A stretch of 64,000 nt of DNA from Flavimobilis marinus (GCF_900113055.1 NZ_FONZ01000002.1:620001-684000), one strand, 5' to 3'. Shown: positions 18,468 through 27,614, counted from the stretch's first letter. Translations and numbers: made by a program. Notes: a model not told the origin generated them from the sequence alone.

Positions 18468-18658
18468 CACGAAGTCGGCGCGCTGGGAACGCCGAGCGCG
18501 CGCGGGGAACCGCCGAGCGGGCACGCCGGGCACACCGCGGGCGCGCGCAGCAGCCATGCACAGGGCGGCGACGACCAGCCCGAGAGCCGCGTATTTCCGC
18601 GGGATAGGGCCGCCTTTCCTTGCTTGCGGGCCACCGGACACCCGCCTAGCGTCGAGGT

Positions 18659-19405
18659 ATGAGCATCGTGTCGAACGCCGTCAGCGCGGTCACCGGGGAC
18701 CCCGGCGGCATCATCGCGCGAGGTGGCGGCATGGAGCGTCGGCTCAACGCCCTGCGTGCCGGTGTGCTCGGCGCGAACGACGGGATCGTGTCGATCGCCG
18801 CGGTCGTCGTCGGCGTCGCGGGTGCGACCACGGACACCGCGCCGATCCTGCTCGCGGGCCTGGCGGCGTCGATCGGTGGCGCGGTGTCCATGGCGCTGGG
18901 CGAGTACGTCTCGGTGAGCAGCCAGCGCGACACCGAGGAGGAGATCATCGACCACACGCGCCAGGCGCTGGCGACCGATCCCGCCGCGGAGCTCGCCGCC
19001 CTGGCCCGGCTCTACGAGGAGCGCGGCGTCAGCGCGCCCACGGCTGCGGCCCTCGCCCGCGAGCTGTCCGACGTCGACGCCTTGGACGCCCACCTGCACG
19101 AGCGGCACAACCTGGACCGGCACGACGTCGCGAGCCCGTGGCACGCGGCGGGCGCGAGCTTCGTGGCGTTCGCGCTCGGCGCGGTGCTGCCGATGCTCGC
19201 GATCCTCCTGCCGCCCGCGAGCGCACGCGTCCCGGTGGCCTTCGCGGCGACGCTGCTGGCGCTCGCGCTGACCGGCATGGTCGCGGCGGGCATCGGCGGC
19301 AGCTCGAAGGTCCGCGCGGCTGCGCGAGTCGTCGTCGGCGGCACGCTCGCCCTGGGCGCCACGTACCTCACCGGGGTGCTCCTGGGCACCGCGGGCGTCG
19401 TCTAG
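18659..19405 (+). CDS. VIT/CCC1-family iron or manganese transporter
   Basis: A 248-residue membrane protein. The 'LNALRAGVLGANDGIVSIAAVVVGVAGA' first helix, with its conserved 'GANDG', and 'GGAVSMALGEYVSVSSQRD' are signature segments of the VIT1/CCC1 family. That family moves Fe2+ or Mn2+ out of the cytoplasm. The Glu-rich stretch around residues 95-150 ('DTEEEIIDHTRQAL', 'LDAHLHERHNLD') matches the metal-binding cytoplasmic helices, and three more helices fill the C-terminus. The gene stands alone between an intergenic repeat region and the convergent SMR gene. Which metal it carries is not decided by the sequence. Confidence 0.9.
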   Translation: MSIVSNAVSAVTGDPGGIIARGGGMERRLNALRAGVLGANDGIVSIAAVVVGVAGATTDTAPILLAGLAASIGGAVSMALGEYVSVSSQRDTEEEIIDHTRQALATDPAAELAALARLYEERGVSAPTAAALARELSDVDALDAHLHERHNLDRHDVASPWHAAGASFVAFALGAVLPMLAILLPPASARVPVAFAATLLALALTGMVAAGIGGSSKVRAAARVVVGGTLALGATYLTGVLLGTAGVV

Positions 19406-19421
19406 CCCGGGATCGGCCGGT

Positions 19422-19736
19422 CTAGTCGAGGACCTTGAGCCCGACGACGCAGCCGACGATCCCGAGCAGCAGCAGGATCTTCACGAGCGACACGGCTTCT
19501 GCGCCGGTCGCCATCGCGTAGCCGACGGTCAGGCTCGCGCCGATCGCGACCCACACGGCGTACGCGGTCCCGGTGGGCAGCTCGCGCATCGCGTAGGCGA
19601 GCCCGGCCATGCTGCCGAGCAGCGCGACGCCGAACACGACCGCGGGGCCGAGCTTGGTGAGGCCGTCCGAGCGGCCGAGCGCGGTGGCCCAGACGGCTTC
19701 GAGGCCACCGGACAGGATGAGGACGATCCACGACAT
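19422..19736 (-). CDS. SMR-family guanidinium exporter (SugE/Gdx type)
   Basis: A 104-residue, four-helix small multidrug resistance protein. The catalytic Glu sits in the first helix ('LILSGGLEAVWATALG'), and 'PTGTAYAVWVAIGASLTVGYAM' is the typical third-helix region. The 'GGLEAVWA' form, rather than EmrE's, and the riboswitch in its leader place it with SugE/Gdx proteins, which export guanidinium in exchange for protons as antiparallel dimers. A ribosome site (GGGAGA on the minus strand, 19743-19748) lies directly between the riboswitch and the ATG, so ligand binding can control access to it. It converges with the VIT gene. Confidence 0.93.
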   Translation of the reverse strand: MSWIVLILSGGLEAVWATALGRSDGLTKLGPAVVFGVALLGSMAGLAYAMRELPTGTAYAVWVAIGASLTVGYAMATGAEAVSLVKILLLLGIVGCVVGLKVLD

Positions 19737-19749
19737 GGCAGTTCTCCCT

Positions 19750-19791
19750 GGGCCGTCTTGTCGCTCGCCGGGTACGGCACCCCTCGTCCGG
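19750..19791 (-). ncRNA. Guanidine-III riboswitch (ykkC-III)
   Basis: On the minus strand the leader reads CCGGACGAGG..., then GCCGTACCCGG, then ACAAGACGGC. These are the conserved blocks, in the same order, of the compact guanidine-III pseudoknot as I recall it from the Thermobifida fusca example. The CCGG/CCGG and GCCGT/ACGGC pairings are intact. The 3' end abuts the ribosome site of the SMR exporter gene, fitting translational control: guanidinium binding should free the ribosome site and switch on export. Confidence 0.9.
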
Positions 19792-19860
19792 GAGCCCGCC
19801 AGGGCTCTGCCCTCAGGTTCTCACACGCCCCGCGCGGGGTCACTGCCTCGCACGGTGCCC

Positions 19861-20853
19861 TTACTCACCACCGGACTGCTGCTCGGCGACGGCGCGGTCG
19901 GTGTCCTCGCGCACGAGGTCCGCGTTGATCGCGACAGCCGCGCGCAGGCCCATCGCTGCCGAGGTGACGACCTGCGCCTCGACCTGGGCCACGTTGCCGG
20001 CGACCCAGATCCCGGGCACGTCGGTGGCCCCGTCGCCCGCGCCGATGAGCCGCCACGCGAGGGGTTCGTCGTCGTGCGCCTCGGTCCGGGCCTCGGGGCT
20101 CAGGACGTCGAGGAACTCCGCGCGCGCCACGATGATCGGTGTCACCACGAGCGCCTCGCACGGCTCGACGTGCTCGGTGTCCCCCGCGAGGCGCACTCCG
20201 CTCAGCCTTCCGTCCGCGCCGGTGACGACGCCGGTCACCTCGCCCTCGACGATGCGCACCCCGCGGGCCTGGAGGCGGGCGCGCTGGGCGTCGTCGGGCA
20301 GCGGGGTGTCATGGGTGTAGAGGGTGACGTCGTCGCTCCACTGGCGCAGGAGCAGCGCCTCGTCGACCGACGTCGGCGCGGTGACGAGCACGCCGATCTT
20401 CTTGTCGCGCGCCTCCCAGCCGTGGCAGTACGGGCAGTGCAGGACGTCGCGTCCCCACAGCTCGGCGAGGCCGGGGATGTCGGGGAGCCCGTCGCGGGTG
20501 CCGGTCGCCACGAGCAGCCGCCGCGCCTCGACGCTGCGCCCGTCGGCCAGCCGCACGGTGAACGGCCCGGCGTCGCTCGCCTCGGCAGGGCCGACGACGT
20601 CGGTCACCTCCCCGGCGAGGACCTCCCCGCCGTAGCGAGTCACCTCGTCCCGGCCGCGCGCGAGCAGCTCCGACGGCGCGATGCCCTCGAGCCCCAGGTA
20701 GCCGTGCACGTGCTCGGCGGCGGTGTTGCGCGGCGCGCCCGAGTCGATCACGAGGACGGAGCGCCGCGCGCGCGCCAGCGCCACGGCTCCGCTCAGACCC
20801 GCGGGTCCTCCGCCGATGACGACCACGTCGTAGGTCTGGTTCACCCGACCCAT
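19861..20853 (-). CDS. Thioredoxin-reductase-like NAD(P)/FAD-dependent oxidoreductase
   Basis: A 330-residue flavoprotein. The FAD site 'DVVVIGGGPAGLSGAVALARA' is followed by an NAD(P)-binding half ('KKIGVLVTAPTSVDEALLLRQW') and the final FAD segment 'GIWVAGNVAQVEAQVVTSAAMG'. The redox motif is 'CPYCHGWEARD' (CxxC), characteristic of this TrxR-like subfamily rather than of classical TrxB (CAxC). No thioredoxin gene is adjacent. Its electron acceptor is therefore unknown. ATG at 20853 gives a short lead ('MGRVNQ'); a GTG three codons later would also serve. It is followed, 60 bases upstream on the same strand, by the AlkZ-like gene. Confidence 0.86.
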   Translation of the reverse strand: MGRVNQTYDVVVIGGGPAGLSGAVALARARRSVLVIDSGAPRNTAAEHVHGYLGLEGIAPSELLARGRDEVTRYGGEVLAGEVTDVVGPAEASDAGPFTVRLADGRSVEARRLLVATGTRDGLPDIPGLAELWGRDVLHCPYCHGWEARDKKIGVLVTAPTSVDEALLLRQWSDDVTLYTHDTPLPDDAQRARLQARGVRIVEGEVTGVVTGADGRLSGVRLAGDTEHVEPCEALVVTPIIVARAEFLDVLSPEARTEAHDDEPLAWRLIGAGDGATDVPGIWVAGNVAQVEAQVVTSAAMGLRAAVAINADLVREDTDRAVAEQQSGGE

Positions 20854-20912
20854 CCTGACCGTGCGTGGCGACGGCGGCGACTCGAACAGCCCCGTCCGGA
20901 CCGTGACCTGTG

Positions 20913-22085
20913 TCAGCCCGGCCGCGGCGCGACGAGGACCTCCCGCAGCGGTGCGCCGACGAACCGCGCGTACCGCGATGCCTCCCGAGCAAGTCCCCGC
21001 TCGACGCCGCGTGGTACGTCCCCGAACGTGTCCGCGACGACGCGCACGCCCGCGGCCGCCTCCACAGCGCGCCACGTGCCGATCACGCGACCGCGGTGCA
21101 CGAGGGTGCGGCGGAAGACGCCGTTCCCACCGGGCACGATCAACCCCGCGTGCTCCCGGGCGAGGGTCGCGGTCCGATCTGCGTAGCCGAGCAGGAGCTC
21201 GTCGAACCCGGGCAGCGCGAGGACCGGCCGAGCCGATTCCGTGCGGGAGCCGACCCGCACATTCCCGGAGGCGCTGCGCCTGCCAGCCGCGCCCACGTCG
21301 AGCAGCGGCGCCCACGCCAGGTGCTCGACTCCTCCGACCTGCACGGCTTCGACCTCGTCGCCGAGCTCCGCGACTGCCCCGCGCAGAGCCCGCACGGGCA
21401 ACCCTGACCACCAAGAGATGTCGGCCGCCGTCGCAACCCCGCGTCCGCGCAGGTACCGGCGGACGATCGCGCGCATCCCCTCCTCGTCGTCGAGGCGGCG
21501 CGGGTTCGGCACGTGGTCGGCGACGAGCACGAGCTGCTGCTCGGCGCCGTCGAAGGGCCCGAACGCGATCAGTCCTTCGATCGCCAGGTGGCTGATCAGG
21601 TGGTAGCCGCGCTGGCCAGCGGTGGGGACGCCGGCCTCGTCGAGCGCCTCCTTGAACCGCGTCCGCGACACGCGCGCGCCGCCGGCCAGCTCACGGGCGG
21701 CGACCTCGCGGGCGACCTCCAGCACACCCTCGTCGATCTCGAGCTCCCTGCGCCGGCGCGCGGCCGCCGCGATCATCCGCGGGCCGGTCAGCGCGAGCAC
21801 CCACCCAACGTCGGTCGCGGCGAGGACGTGCAGCGTCCCGCGGAACGGCCACGTGCGCACGAGGACGCCCGCGTCGAACGCCGCACGCACCGCCTCGCGG
21901 TCCGCACCGTCCGTCCGGAGCCCCAGGGACCAGAGCACACCGGGCAGGTCCTGCCCCTGGAGGGCGAACAGCTCGTCGACAACACCGACGACGCCCTCGG
22001 CACCGCCCGCGCCGGGCTCGCCGCTCAGGCCCTGCGCGCGGAGCCGAAGCCCACGGACCTCGGACGGCGTCAGTCTCACGGTCAT
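20913..22085 (-). CDS. Winged-helix DNA-binding protein (HTH_42, AlkZ/YcaQ-like)
   Basis: A 390-residue protein of the HTH_42 family, which includes AlkZ and YcaQ DNA glycosylases that unhook interstrand crosslinks. Visible features are 'LFALQGQDLPGVLWSLGLRT' near the N-terminus (the Q-containing active-site region in AlkZ-type proteins), 'VLVRTWPFRGTLHVLAATDVGWVLAL' and the C-terminal 'ALPGFDELLLGYADR' with 'GGNGVFRRTLVHRGRVIGTWR'. The last two are characteristic of the actinobacterial branch. The length fits the family. Glycosylase activity in this branch is unproven, so a DNA-repair role is inferred from the family. It is divergent from the DUF255 gene, with 94 bases between starts. Confidence 0.8.
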   Translation of the reverse strand: MTVRLTPSEVRGLRLRAQGLSGEPGAGGAEGVVGVVDELFALQGQDLPGVLWSLGLRTDGADREAVRAAFDAGVLVRTWPFRGTLHVLAATDVGWVLALTGPRMIAAAARRRRELEIDEGVLEVAREVAARELAGGARVSRTRFKEALDEAGVPTAGQRGYHLISHLAIEGLIAFGPFDGAEQQLVLVADHVPNPRRLDDEEGMRAIVRRYLRGRGVATAADISWWSGLPVRALRGAVAELGDEVEAVQVGGVEHLAWAPLLDVGAAGRRSASGNVRVGSRTESARPVLALPGFDELLLGYADRTATLAREHAGLIVPGGNGVFRRTLVHRGRVIGTWRAVEAAAGVRVVADTFGDVPRGVERGLAREASRYARFVGAPLREVLVAPRPG

Positions 22086-22179
22086 ACCGCCATCATGACC
22101 CCGCGCACCGACGTGCCTCGCCCCACGCCCCTCCACGCGCCACCGGGCGCCTACCCCCGCACTCTCCTACCGTGGACGG

Positions 22180-24228
22180 ATGAACCGCCTCGCCACGAGC
22201 AGCAGCCCGTACCTGCGCCAGCACGCCGACAACCCTGTCGACTGGCACGAGTGGACCGACGACGCCTTCGTCGAAGCCCGCGAGCGCGACGTCCCCGTCC
22301 TGCTGTCGGTGGGCTACGCGGCGTGCCACTGGTGCCACGTGATGGCGCACGAGTCGTTCGAGGACGAGGCCACGGCCGCGCAGCTGAACCGCGAGTTCGT
22401 GAGCATCAAGGTGGACCGCGAGGAGCGCCCCGACGTCGACGCCGTGCACATGCAGGCGCTCCTGGCCCTCACCGGTCAGGGCGGCTGGCCCATGACCGTG
22501 TTCCTCACGCCCGACGGCGCTCCCTTCCACGCGGGCACCTACTACCCGCCGACTCCCGTAAGCGGCATGCCGTCGTTCCGCCAAGTGCTCGACGCCGTCA
22601 CCGCCGCGTGGCGGGAGCGTCGCGGCGCGCTCGAGGACCAGTCGCAGGCGATCGTCGCGCACCTGCGCACGACCACCGAGGCCACCGACGACGACGCCCG
22701 CAGCCTCACCCCCGCGGACCTGGCGGCGGCCGTCGAGGTGCTGGGCCGCGAGCGCGATCCCCGCTACGGCGGGTTCGGCGGCGCCCCGAAGTTCCCGCCG
22801 TCGATGACGCTCGAGCACCTGCTGCGCCACCACGCCCGCACGGGGAACGCGGCGGCGCTGACGATGGCGCGCGACACCGCGCACGCGATGGCGTCGGGCG
22901 GCATGTACGACCAGCTGGCCGGCGGCTTCGCCCGCTACTCGGTCGACGCGACGTGGACGGTGCCGCACTTCGAGAAGATGCTCTACGACAACGCCCAGCT
23001 CGTCGGCGGGTACGCCCGGCTGTGGCGCGCGACCGGCGATGCCTGGGCCCGCCGGGTCGCTCTCGAGACCGCCGCGTTCCTCGAACGCGACCTGCTCGAC
23101 GGCGGCTTCACCTCCTCGCTCGACGCCGACACCGAGGGCGTCGAGGGCCGCTTCTACGTGTGGACCCCGGCGCAGCTGGAGGAGGCACTCGGGGCCGACG
23201 ACGCCGCCTGGGCCGCGCAGGTCTGCTTCGTCACCGAGGAGGGCTCGTTCGAGCACGGGTCATCGGTGCTGCGCTTGGATTCGTCGGTCGTCGCGGTCGC
23301 CCCCGCGCCGGGCGAGGCCGCTGCGGACGACGACGGCGCTCGCTGGGCGCGCGTGCGGACACGCCTCTTGGAGGCTCGGGCCGAGCGCACCGCGCCCGCG
23401 CGGGACGACAAGGTCGTGACCGCGTGGAACGGCCTCGCCATCGGCAGTCTCGCCGAGGCAGGACGCATCCTCGGTGAGCCCCACCTCGTGGATCTCGCGG
23501 CACAGGTGGCGCGCTACGTCGTCGGGCTGCACCTGGTCGACGGTCGGCTGCGGCGCGCGTCGCTGGGCGGGACGCTCGCCGCGGCCGAGGGCGTGCTCGA
23601 GGACTACGCGCTGCTCGCGGACGGGTTGCTGTCCCTGTTCTCCGCGACCGGCGACGTCACCTGGTTCGACACGGCCCGCACGCTCGTCGACACGGCGCTG
23701 GAAGTGTTCGTCGACGGCGACCGGGTGTTCGACGCCCCGGCTGACACGGCGGGCCCCGCCCTGTTCCTGCGCCCTGCGGACCCGGGCGACAACGCGAGCC
23801 CGTCCGGTCGCTCGGCGCTCTCCGGCGCGCTCGTCCGGCTGGGGGCGCTCACCGGGGAGCTGCGCTACCGCACGGCGGCGGACACCGCCCTCGCGAGCTA
23901 CCGGACCTACGCCCACCGTGCACCGCGGTTCGCCGGCTGGGCGCTTGCCGTCGCCGAGGCCCAGGCGGACGGCCCGGTCGAGATCGTCATCGTGGGCCCC
24001 GCGGACGCCGACGTCGCCGCCCTCGCCACGGGCGACCTCGCGCGCGCGGCGTGGGCAGCCACGACCCCGGGCGCGGTAATCGCGGTGGGTGTCGAGGGCA
24101 GCGCGATCCCCGCGCTGACGGATCGCCCCGCGCACGACGGCGTGCCCACGGCCTACGTCTGCCGCGGCACCACCTGCTCACTGCCGATCTGCGACCCCGC
24201 CGCCCTGACCCTGAGCCTCACCTCCTGA
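22180..24228 (+). CDS. DUF255 thioredoxin-domain protein (YyaL/SSP411 family)
   Basis: A 682-residue protein of the usual length for this widely conserved family. The N-terminal thioredoxin-like domain carries 'YLRQHADNPVDWHEW', the redox motif 'CHWCHVMAHESFED' and 'GGWPMTVFLTPDG'. The remainder is an (alpha/alpha)-barrel related to N-acylglucosamine 2-epimerases: 'GGFGGAPKFPPSMTLEHLL', 'GGFARYSVDATWTVPHFEKM' and 'DDKVVTAWNGLAIGSLAEAGR'. Its biochemical role is not established. ATG at 22180 begins directly at the conserved N-terminus ('MNRLATSSSPYLRQHA'), so the start is firm. Confidence 0.93.
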   Translation: MNRLATSSSPYLRQHADNPVDWHEWTDDAFVEARERDVPVLLSVGYAACHWCHVMAHESFEDEATAAQLNREFVSIKVDREERPDVDAVHMQALLALTGQGGWPMTVFLTPDGAPFHAGTYYPPTPVSGMPSFRQVLDAVTAAWRERRGALEDQSQAIVAHLRTTTEATDDDARSLTPADLAAAVEVLGRERDPRYGGFGGAPKFPPSMTLEHLLRHHARTGNAAALTMARDTAHAMASGGMYDQLAGGFARYSVDATWTVPHFEKMLYDNAQLVGGYARLWRATGDAWARRVALETAAFLERDLLDGGFTSSLDADTEGVEGRFYVWTPAQLEEALGADDAAWAAQVCFVTEEGSFEHGSSVLRLDSSVVAVAPAPGEAAADDDGARWARVRTRLLEARAERTAPARDDKVVTAWNGLAIGSLAEAGRILGEPHLVDLAAQVARYVVGLHLVDGRLRRASLGGTLAAAEGVLEDYALLADGLLSLFSATGDVTWFDTARTLVDTALEVFVDGDRVFDAPADTAGPALFLRPADPGDNASPSGRSALSGALVRLGALTGELRYRTAADTALASYRTYAHRAPRFAGWALAVAEAQADGPVEIVIVGPADADVAALATGDLARAAWAATTPGAVIAVGVEGSAIPALTDRPAHDGVPTAYVCRGTTCSLPICDPAALTLSLTS

Positions 24229-24246
24229 GCAGCCCCCTCGGTGGCG

Positions 24247-25188
24247 TCACAGTCCGCTCAGCAGCGCGGCCTTGGCGCTCGAGAACTCCTCATCCGACAG
24301 GATCCCTTCCCGGTGGAGGGTGGCGAGTTCGCGCAGACGGTCCGCCAGGCTTGGAGCGGCGGGCTGAGCCGCGCTCGCTGCCTCGTGATGCACCCCAGGC
24401 TGAGGCGCACCCACTACCGCCTCCGCGCTCGAGACGTCCCCATTGCCGAGAACTGCGTTGCCCGCGGCCACGAGTGCGAGCCCAACTTCAACGTGGCCCT
24501 TCTTGGCAGTCTTGAGACCGACACTATTCGGGACCTGGTTGGAGAGCGTATAGACCTGACGATCGGTAGCGATCGTCAGGTATGAGGTGCGAGAACCCTG
24601 GCTTGCGACGTGGGCGATTCCGGCAGCCGCCAAGCCGGGGGCCGAGGCCTTTACCAGGTGCTTCGTGCCCTTCAGCAAGTTCGCGACGGCGGGCCCGATA
24701 GCACTCTCGAGGCCGGAACCGCCCTGCGAGGCCCTGTCCGAATCGGAGTGCGTGAACGTGATCGACCGCAACTTCTCGTACGGCGTCTTCGGGTGAACCC
24801 CGCCACCACTCGGACTCGCTGTCATCTGCGACCGCACACTCGCGGCGCTCGGGCGCTCGGGCTGCTCCCCCGACGCGACCCGGACGTAGCCACCCTCGTA
24901 GACCTCGACGGTCGCGAGACCGAAGGTTCCTTTGGTAACGAGCGCCCCAGCTGCAGCTACGTCCTCGGCCCACTTTCTCTCCTGGGCTTCCTTCGCTTCT
25001 CGCTTCTCGGCTGTCCAATCACCAGCGGCCTTCTTGAGCCGAGCGAACTTTCCGTCCCTTTTGTCGGCTGCTGGTGCGGCACTACTCTCATCCTGGTCGC
25101 GTGTCCGCTCCGTCCATGTCGCGCCATCCCAATAACGAACGGTCCCCTGATTGTCCGGGTACCACCCGGCGGGAGTCTCTTGGCTCAT
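24247..25188 (-). CDS. DUF2510 and SHOCT domain protein
   Basis: A 313-residue protein built from recognised actinobacterial end modules. At the N-terminus is a DUF2510 module ('AGWYPDNQGTVRYWDGATWTERT'). A lysine/glutamate-rich linker follows, then a middle region with beta-rich 'FGLATVEVYEGGYVRV' and 'SYLTIATDRQVYTLSNQ' segments. At the C-terminus is a SHOCT motif ('LRELATLHREGILSDEEFSSAKAALL'). SHOCT modules are thought to mediate oligomerisation or membrane/surface association. No enzyme motif is seen. The middle of the gene uses more A/T in third positions than its neighbours. The 110 bases between it and the GH10 gene presumably hold its promoter; I see no convincing boxes. Confidence 0.75.
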   Translation of the reverse strand: MSQETPAGWYPDNQGTVRYWDGATWTERTRDQDESSAAPAADKRDGKFARLKKAAGDWTAEKREAKEAQERKWAEDVAAAGALVTKGTFGLATVEVYEGGYVRVASGEQPERPSAASVRSQMTASPSGGGVHPKTPYEKLRSITFTHSDSDRASQGGSGLESAIGPAVANLLKGTKHLVKASAPGLAAAGIAHVASQGSRTSYLTIATDRQVYTLSNQVPNSVGLKTAKKGHVEVGLALVAAGNAVLGNGDVSSAEAVVGAPQPGVHHEAASAAQPAAPSLADRLRELATLHREGILSDEEFSSAKAALLSGL

Positions 25189-25298
25189 AACGACATATTG
25201 GCATAGGGATCTGACAGCACCGCGCACTAGAGTTCACGCGCTGGGAGCGCACGGTCGCGGAGGCGCAAGCGGGCTAGCCGCTCGGGATTGTCGCGCGC

Positions 25299-26573
25299 TC
25301 AGCCGAGCCGCGCCTCGACCGCCCCGCCGTCGGGCGCCAGCGCGACCGACGCAGCGCCCGCGGCACCCGTCACGGCGTAGTCCCCCAGGAAGCCCTCAAG
25401 CGTGAAGCGACCCTCGGCGTCGGTGCGCACGACCGTCTCCGGCGTCCACCACTCCTCCTTGACCAGGCGGCGCAGCGCGTCGTAGGCGGGCTTGGGCGTG
25501 CCGTCCGCCCGGACGAGCCCGCCCGGGGCGCCGAGCCACGCGCCGTCGTCGGTCAGTCCCCAGTACGTGCTCGCCTGGACGGCCGGGTGGCCGAACAGCG
25601 TGCGGTAGTGGCGTTCGACCTCGTCGGCCTGGCGCGCCTCGCCCTCGGGCGTCGAGGGCCATTCGGGGATCTGGTAGTCGTTGAGGTCGACGATCTCGGG
25701 CGGCATGAGGTGCCCGGAGAGCAGCGTGGTCTCCGTCAGGTGCAGCGGGAGGCCGAACCGCGAGAACCGCTCGAGGGCGTCGAGGGTCTTCTCCTCGCCC
25801 CAGTAGCCCTGGTGCATGTGGCTCTGCAGGCCAAGCGCATCGATCTGTACCCCGGCCTCGAGGCACTCCTCGATCAGGCGCTCGTACGCGGGCGACATGT
25901 TGAAGTCGTTGAGCAGCAGGGTCGCGTTCGGGTTGGCCTCGCGCGCGGTCTCGAACGCGAGCTTCACCATGGCGATCTGTCCCTCGCGCGCGGCGAGCCG
26001 CGTCACCGCGTTGGGCTCGGCCTCGAACACCGGCATGATCACGACCTCGTTGATCGCGTCCCAGGTGTCGATGACGCCCGCGAAGTCGGTGACCTCGCGC
26101 ACGATCCGGCTGCGGATGACGCTGGCGAGCTTGTCGAGGGGGACGTCGTCGAGCCACGACGGCGTCAAGGTGTGCCACACGAGCGGGTGGCCCTTGACGG
26201 TGACGCCGCGCTCGGCGAGCCACCGCGCGGTCTGCAGCAGGCGCGCGGTGTCCGGAGCGCCTCGCTCGGGTTCGAAGGTGCGCCAGTAGAACGGCAGCGT
26301 CCCGATGTTGAAGACGTCGAGCCAGAGGTCCGCGAGACGCTCGAGGTGGGCGCTGGCCCCGCCGAACCCGACGTCGCGCACCTCGCCCTCGCCGTTGGCC
26401 AGCGGGATGAGGTCGAACGCGATGTTGCCGAACTCGAAGGCGTGGCGGCTCTGGGCGACCGCGACCTCGGCGTCGGGCACCGGGCGGCCGCCGGCGTCGG
26501 TGACGGTCACGACCGTCCGAGCCACGCGATGCGCGGGAGCGGCAGACAGGTGGGGGGCGGCGACAGCGTGCAC
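25299..26573 (-). CDS. Glycoside hydrolase family 10 endo-xylanase, apparently intracellular
   Basis: A 424-residue GH10 TIM-barrel enzyme that hydrolyses beta-1,4-xylosidic bonds. Conserved features are 'GHPLVWHTLTPSWL', the acid/base Glu in 'DTWDAINEVVIMP', 'LLLNDFNMSPAYERLI', 'GVQIDALGLQSHMHQGYW' and the nucleophile Glu in 'LPLHLTETTLLSG'. No signal peptide precedes the barrel. The start GTG at 26573 has AAGGAG six bases upstream, so the protein probably acts on imported xylo-oligosaccharides in the cytoplasm. Short beta-rich segments flank the barrel ('VVTVTDAGGRPVPDAEVAVAQ' and the last 60 residues). It follows the LacI gene by 45 bases on the same strand. Confidence 0.93.
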   Translation of the reverse strand: MHAVAAPHLSAAPAHRVARTVVTVTDAGGRPVPDAEVAVAQSRHAFEFGNIAFDLIPLANGEGEVRDVGFGGASAHLERLADLWLDVFNIGTLPFYWRTFEPERGAPDTARLLQTARWLAERGVTVKGHPLVWHTLTPSWLDDVPLDKLASVIRSRIVREVTDFAGVIDTWDAINEVVIMPVFEAEPNAVTRLAAREGQIAMVKLAFETAREANPNATLLLNDFNMSPAYERLIEECLEAGVQIDALGLQSHMHQGYWGEEKTLDALERFSRFGLPLHLTETTLLSGHLMPPEIVDLNDYQIPEWPSTPEGEARQADEVERHYRTLFGHPAVQASTYWGLTDDGAWLGAPGGLVRADGTPKPAYDALRRLVKEEWWTPETVVRTDAEGRFTLEGFLGDYAVTGAAGAASVALAPDGGAVEARLG

Positions 26574-26618
26574 AGGGCGCTCCTTTGCGCGGGGTGGGAC
26601 GGGAACGTCAGAGACGGT

Positions 26619-27614
26619 TTACACGCGGCGCGTGGTGCCTCGGACGACGAGCGAGGTGGGCAGGCGCACGTGGCTGGACTCGACGGCGCGTCCTTCGATC
26701 AGCCGGACGAGCATCTCGATGCCCGCGGCGCCCATCCGCTTGATCGGCTGGTGAACGGTCGTCAGCGGCGGCGTGGTCGCGGAGGCCTCGGGGATGTCGT
26801 CGAAGCCGACGATCGACACGTCCGCGGGGACGTCGAGGCCCATCTCCCGCGCGGTCTCCATGGCGGCGATCGCGGAGATGTCGTTCGCGGCGAAAATCGC
26901 GGTCGGCCGGTCGGCCAGGGACAGCAGCTCGTGGGCCGACCCGCGTGAGGAGTCGAGCTCGTAGTCACCGGTGCTCATGAGCGCGGGGTCGACCTCGATG
27001 CCGGCGTCGGCGAGCGCCTGGCGGTAGCCGGCCTCACGCAGCGCCGACGACGCGAGGTCCGCGCGTCCGCCGATGAACCCGATGCGCCGGTGGCCGAGCT
27101 CGACCAGGTGGCGCGTGGCCAGGAGGCCGCCGGTGAGGTTGTCGGAGTCGACGGTCGGTGGCCCGAGCGGACCCTCGTGCGGGTCGATCGCGACCACGGG
27201 CACGCCCGCGTTGGCGTCGACGACCGTGGGCGTGACGATCAGCGCGCCGTCGATCAACGTGCCGCTGAGCCGGGAGAGGTAGCGCCGCTCCCAGCCCGCT
27301 CCCCCGCTGTGCCGCGCGCCGGTGTAGGCCAGGAGCTCGTAGTCGGTGTCCGCGAGCGCGGTCGCCGCGCCCTTGAGGATCTCGGTGCTGAACGGCTCGA
27401 ACTCCGCGACGAGGATCCCGATGACGTGGGTCTTGTGCGAGCGCATGCTGCGCGCCACGAGGCTCGACTCGTAGCCGAGCTGGTCGATCACCGCCTGCAC
27501 CCGCTGAGAGGTGGACTTCGCGACGCCGTAGCGGGCGTTGATCACCTTGGAGACGGTGGCCACGGACACGCCCGCAGCATCGGCGACGTCGTGGATCGTG
27601 ACCCGGGGGCTCAT
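26619..27614 (-). CDS. LacI-family regulator of the xylo-oligosaccharide locus
   Basis: A 331-residue regulator with the helix-turn-helix 'VTIHDVADAAGVSVATVSKVINA' at residues 5-27, a hinge helix near residue 50 and the usual sugar-sensing domain ('LGHRRIGFIGGRADLASSALREAGY', 'PTAIFAANDISAIAAMETA', 'SIVGFDDIPEASATTPPLTTVHQP'). It lies between the GH10 gene, which it probably shares a transcript with, and the divergent importer operon. A perfect palindrome 27 bases upstream of its ATG lies where it can block both directions. Derepression by xylobiose or a similar ligand is the expected behaviour of such regulators, but the ligand is inferred. Confidence 0.92.
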   Translation of the reverse strand: MSPRVTIHDVADAAGVSVATVSKVINARYGVAKSTSQRVQAVIDQLGYESSLVARSMRSHKTHVIGILVAEFEPFSTEILKGAATALADTDYELLAYTGARHSGGAGWERRYLSRLSGTLIDGALIVTPTVVDANAGVPVVAIDPHEGPLGPPTVDSDNLTGGLLATRHLVELGHRRIGFIGGRADLASSALREAGYRQALADAGIEVDPALMSTGDYELDSSRGSAHELLSLADRPTAIFAANDISAIAAMETAREMGLDVPADVSIVGFDDIPEASATTPPLTTVHQPIKRMGAAGIEMLVRLIEGRAVESSHVRLPTSLVVRGTTRRV

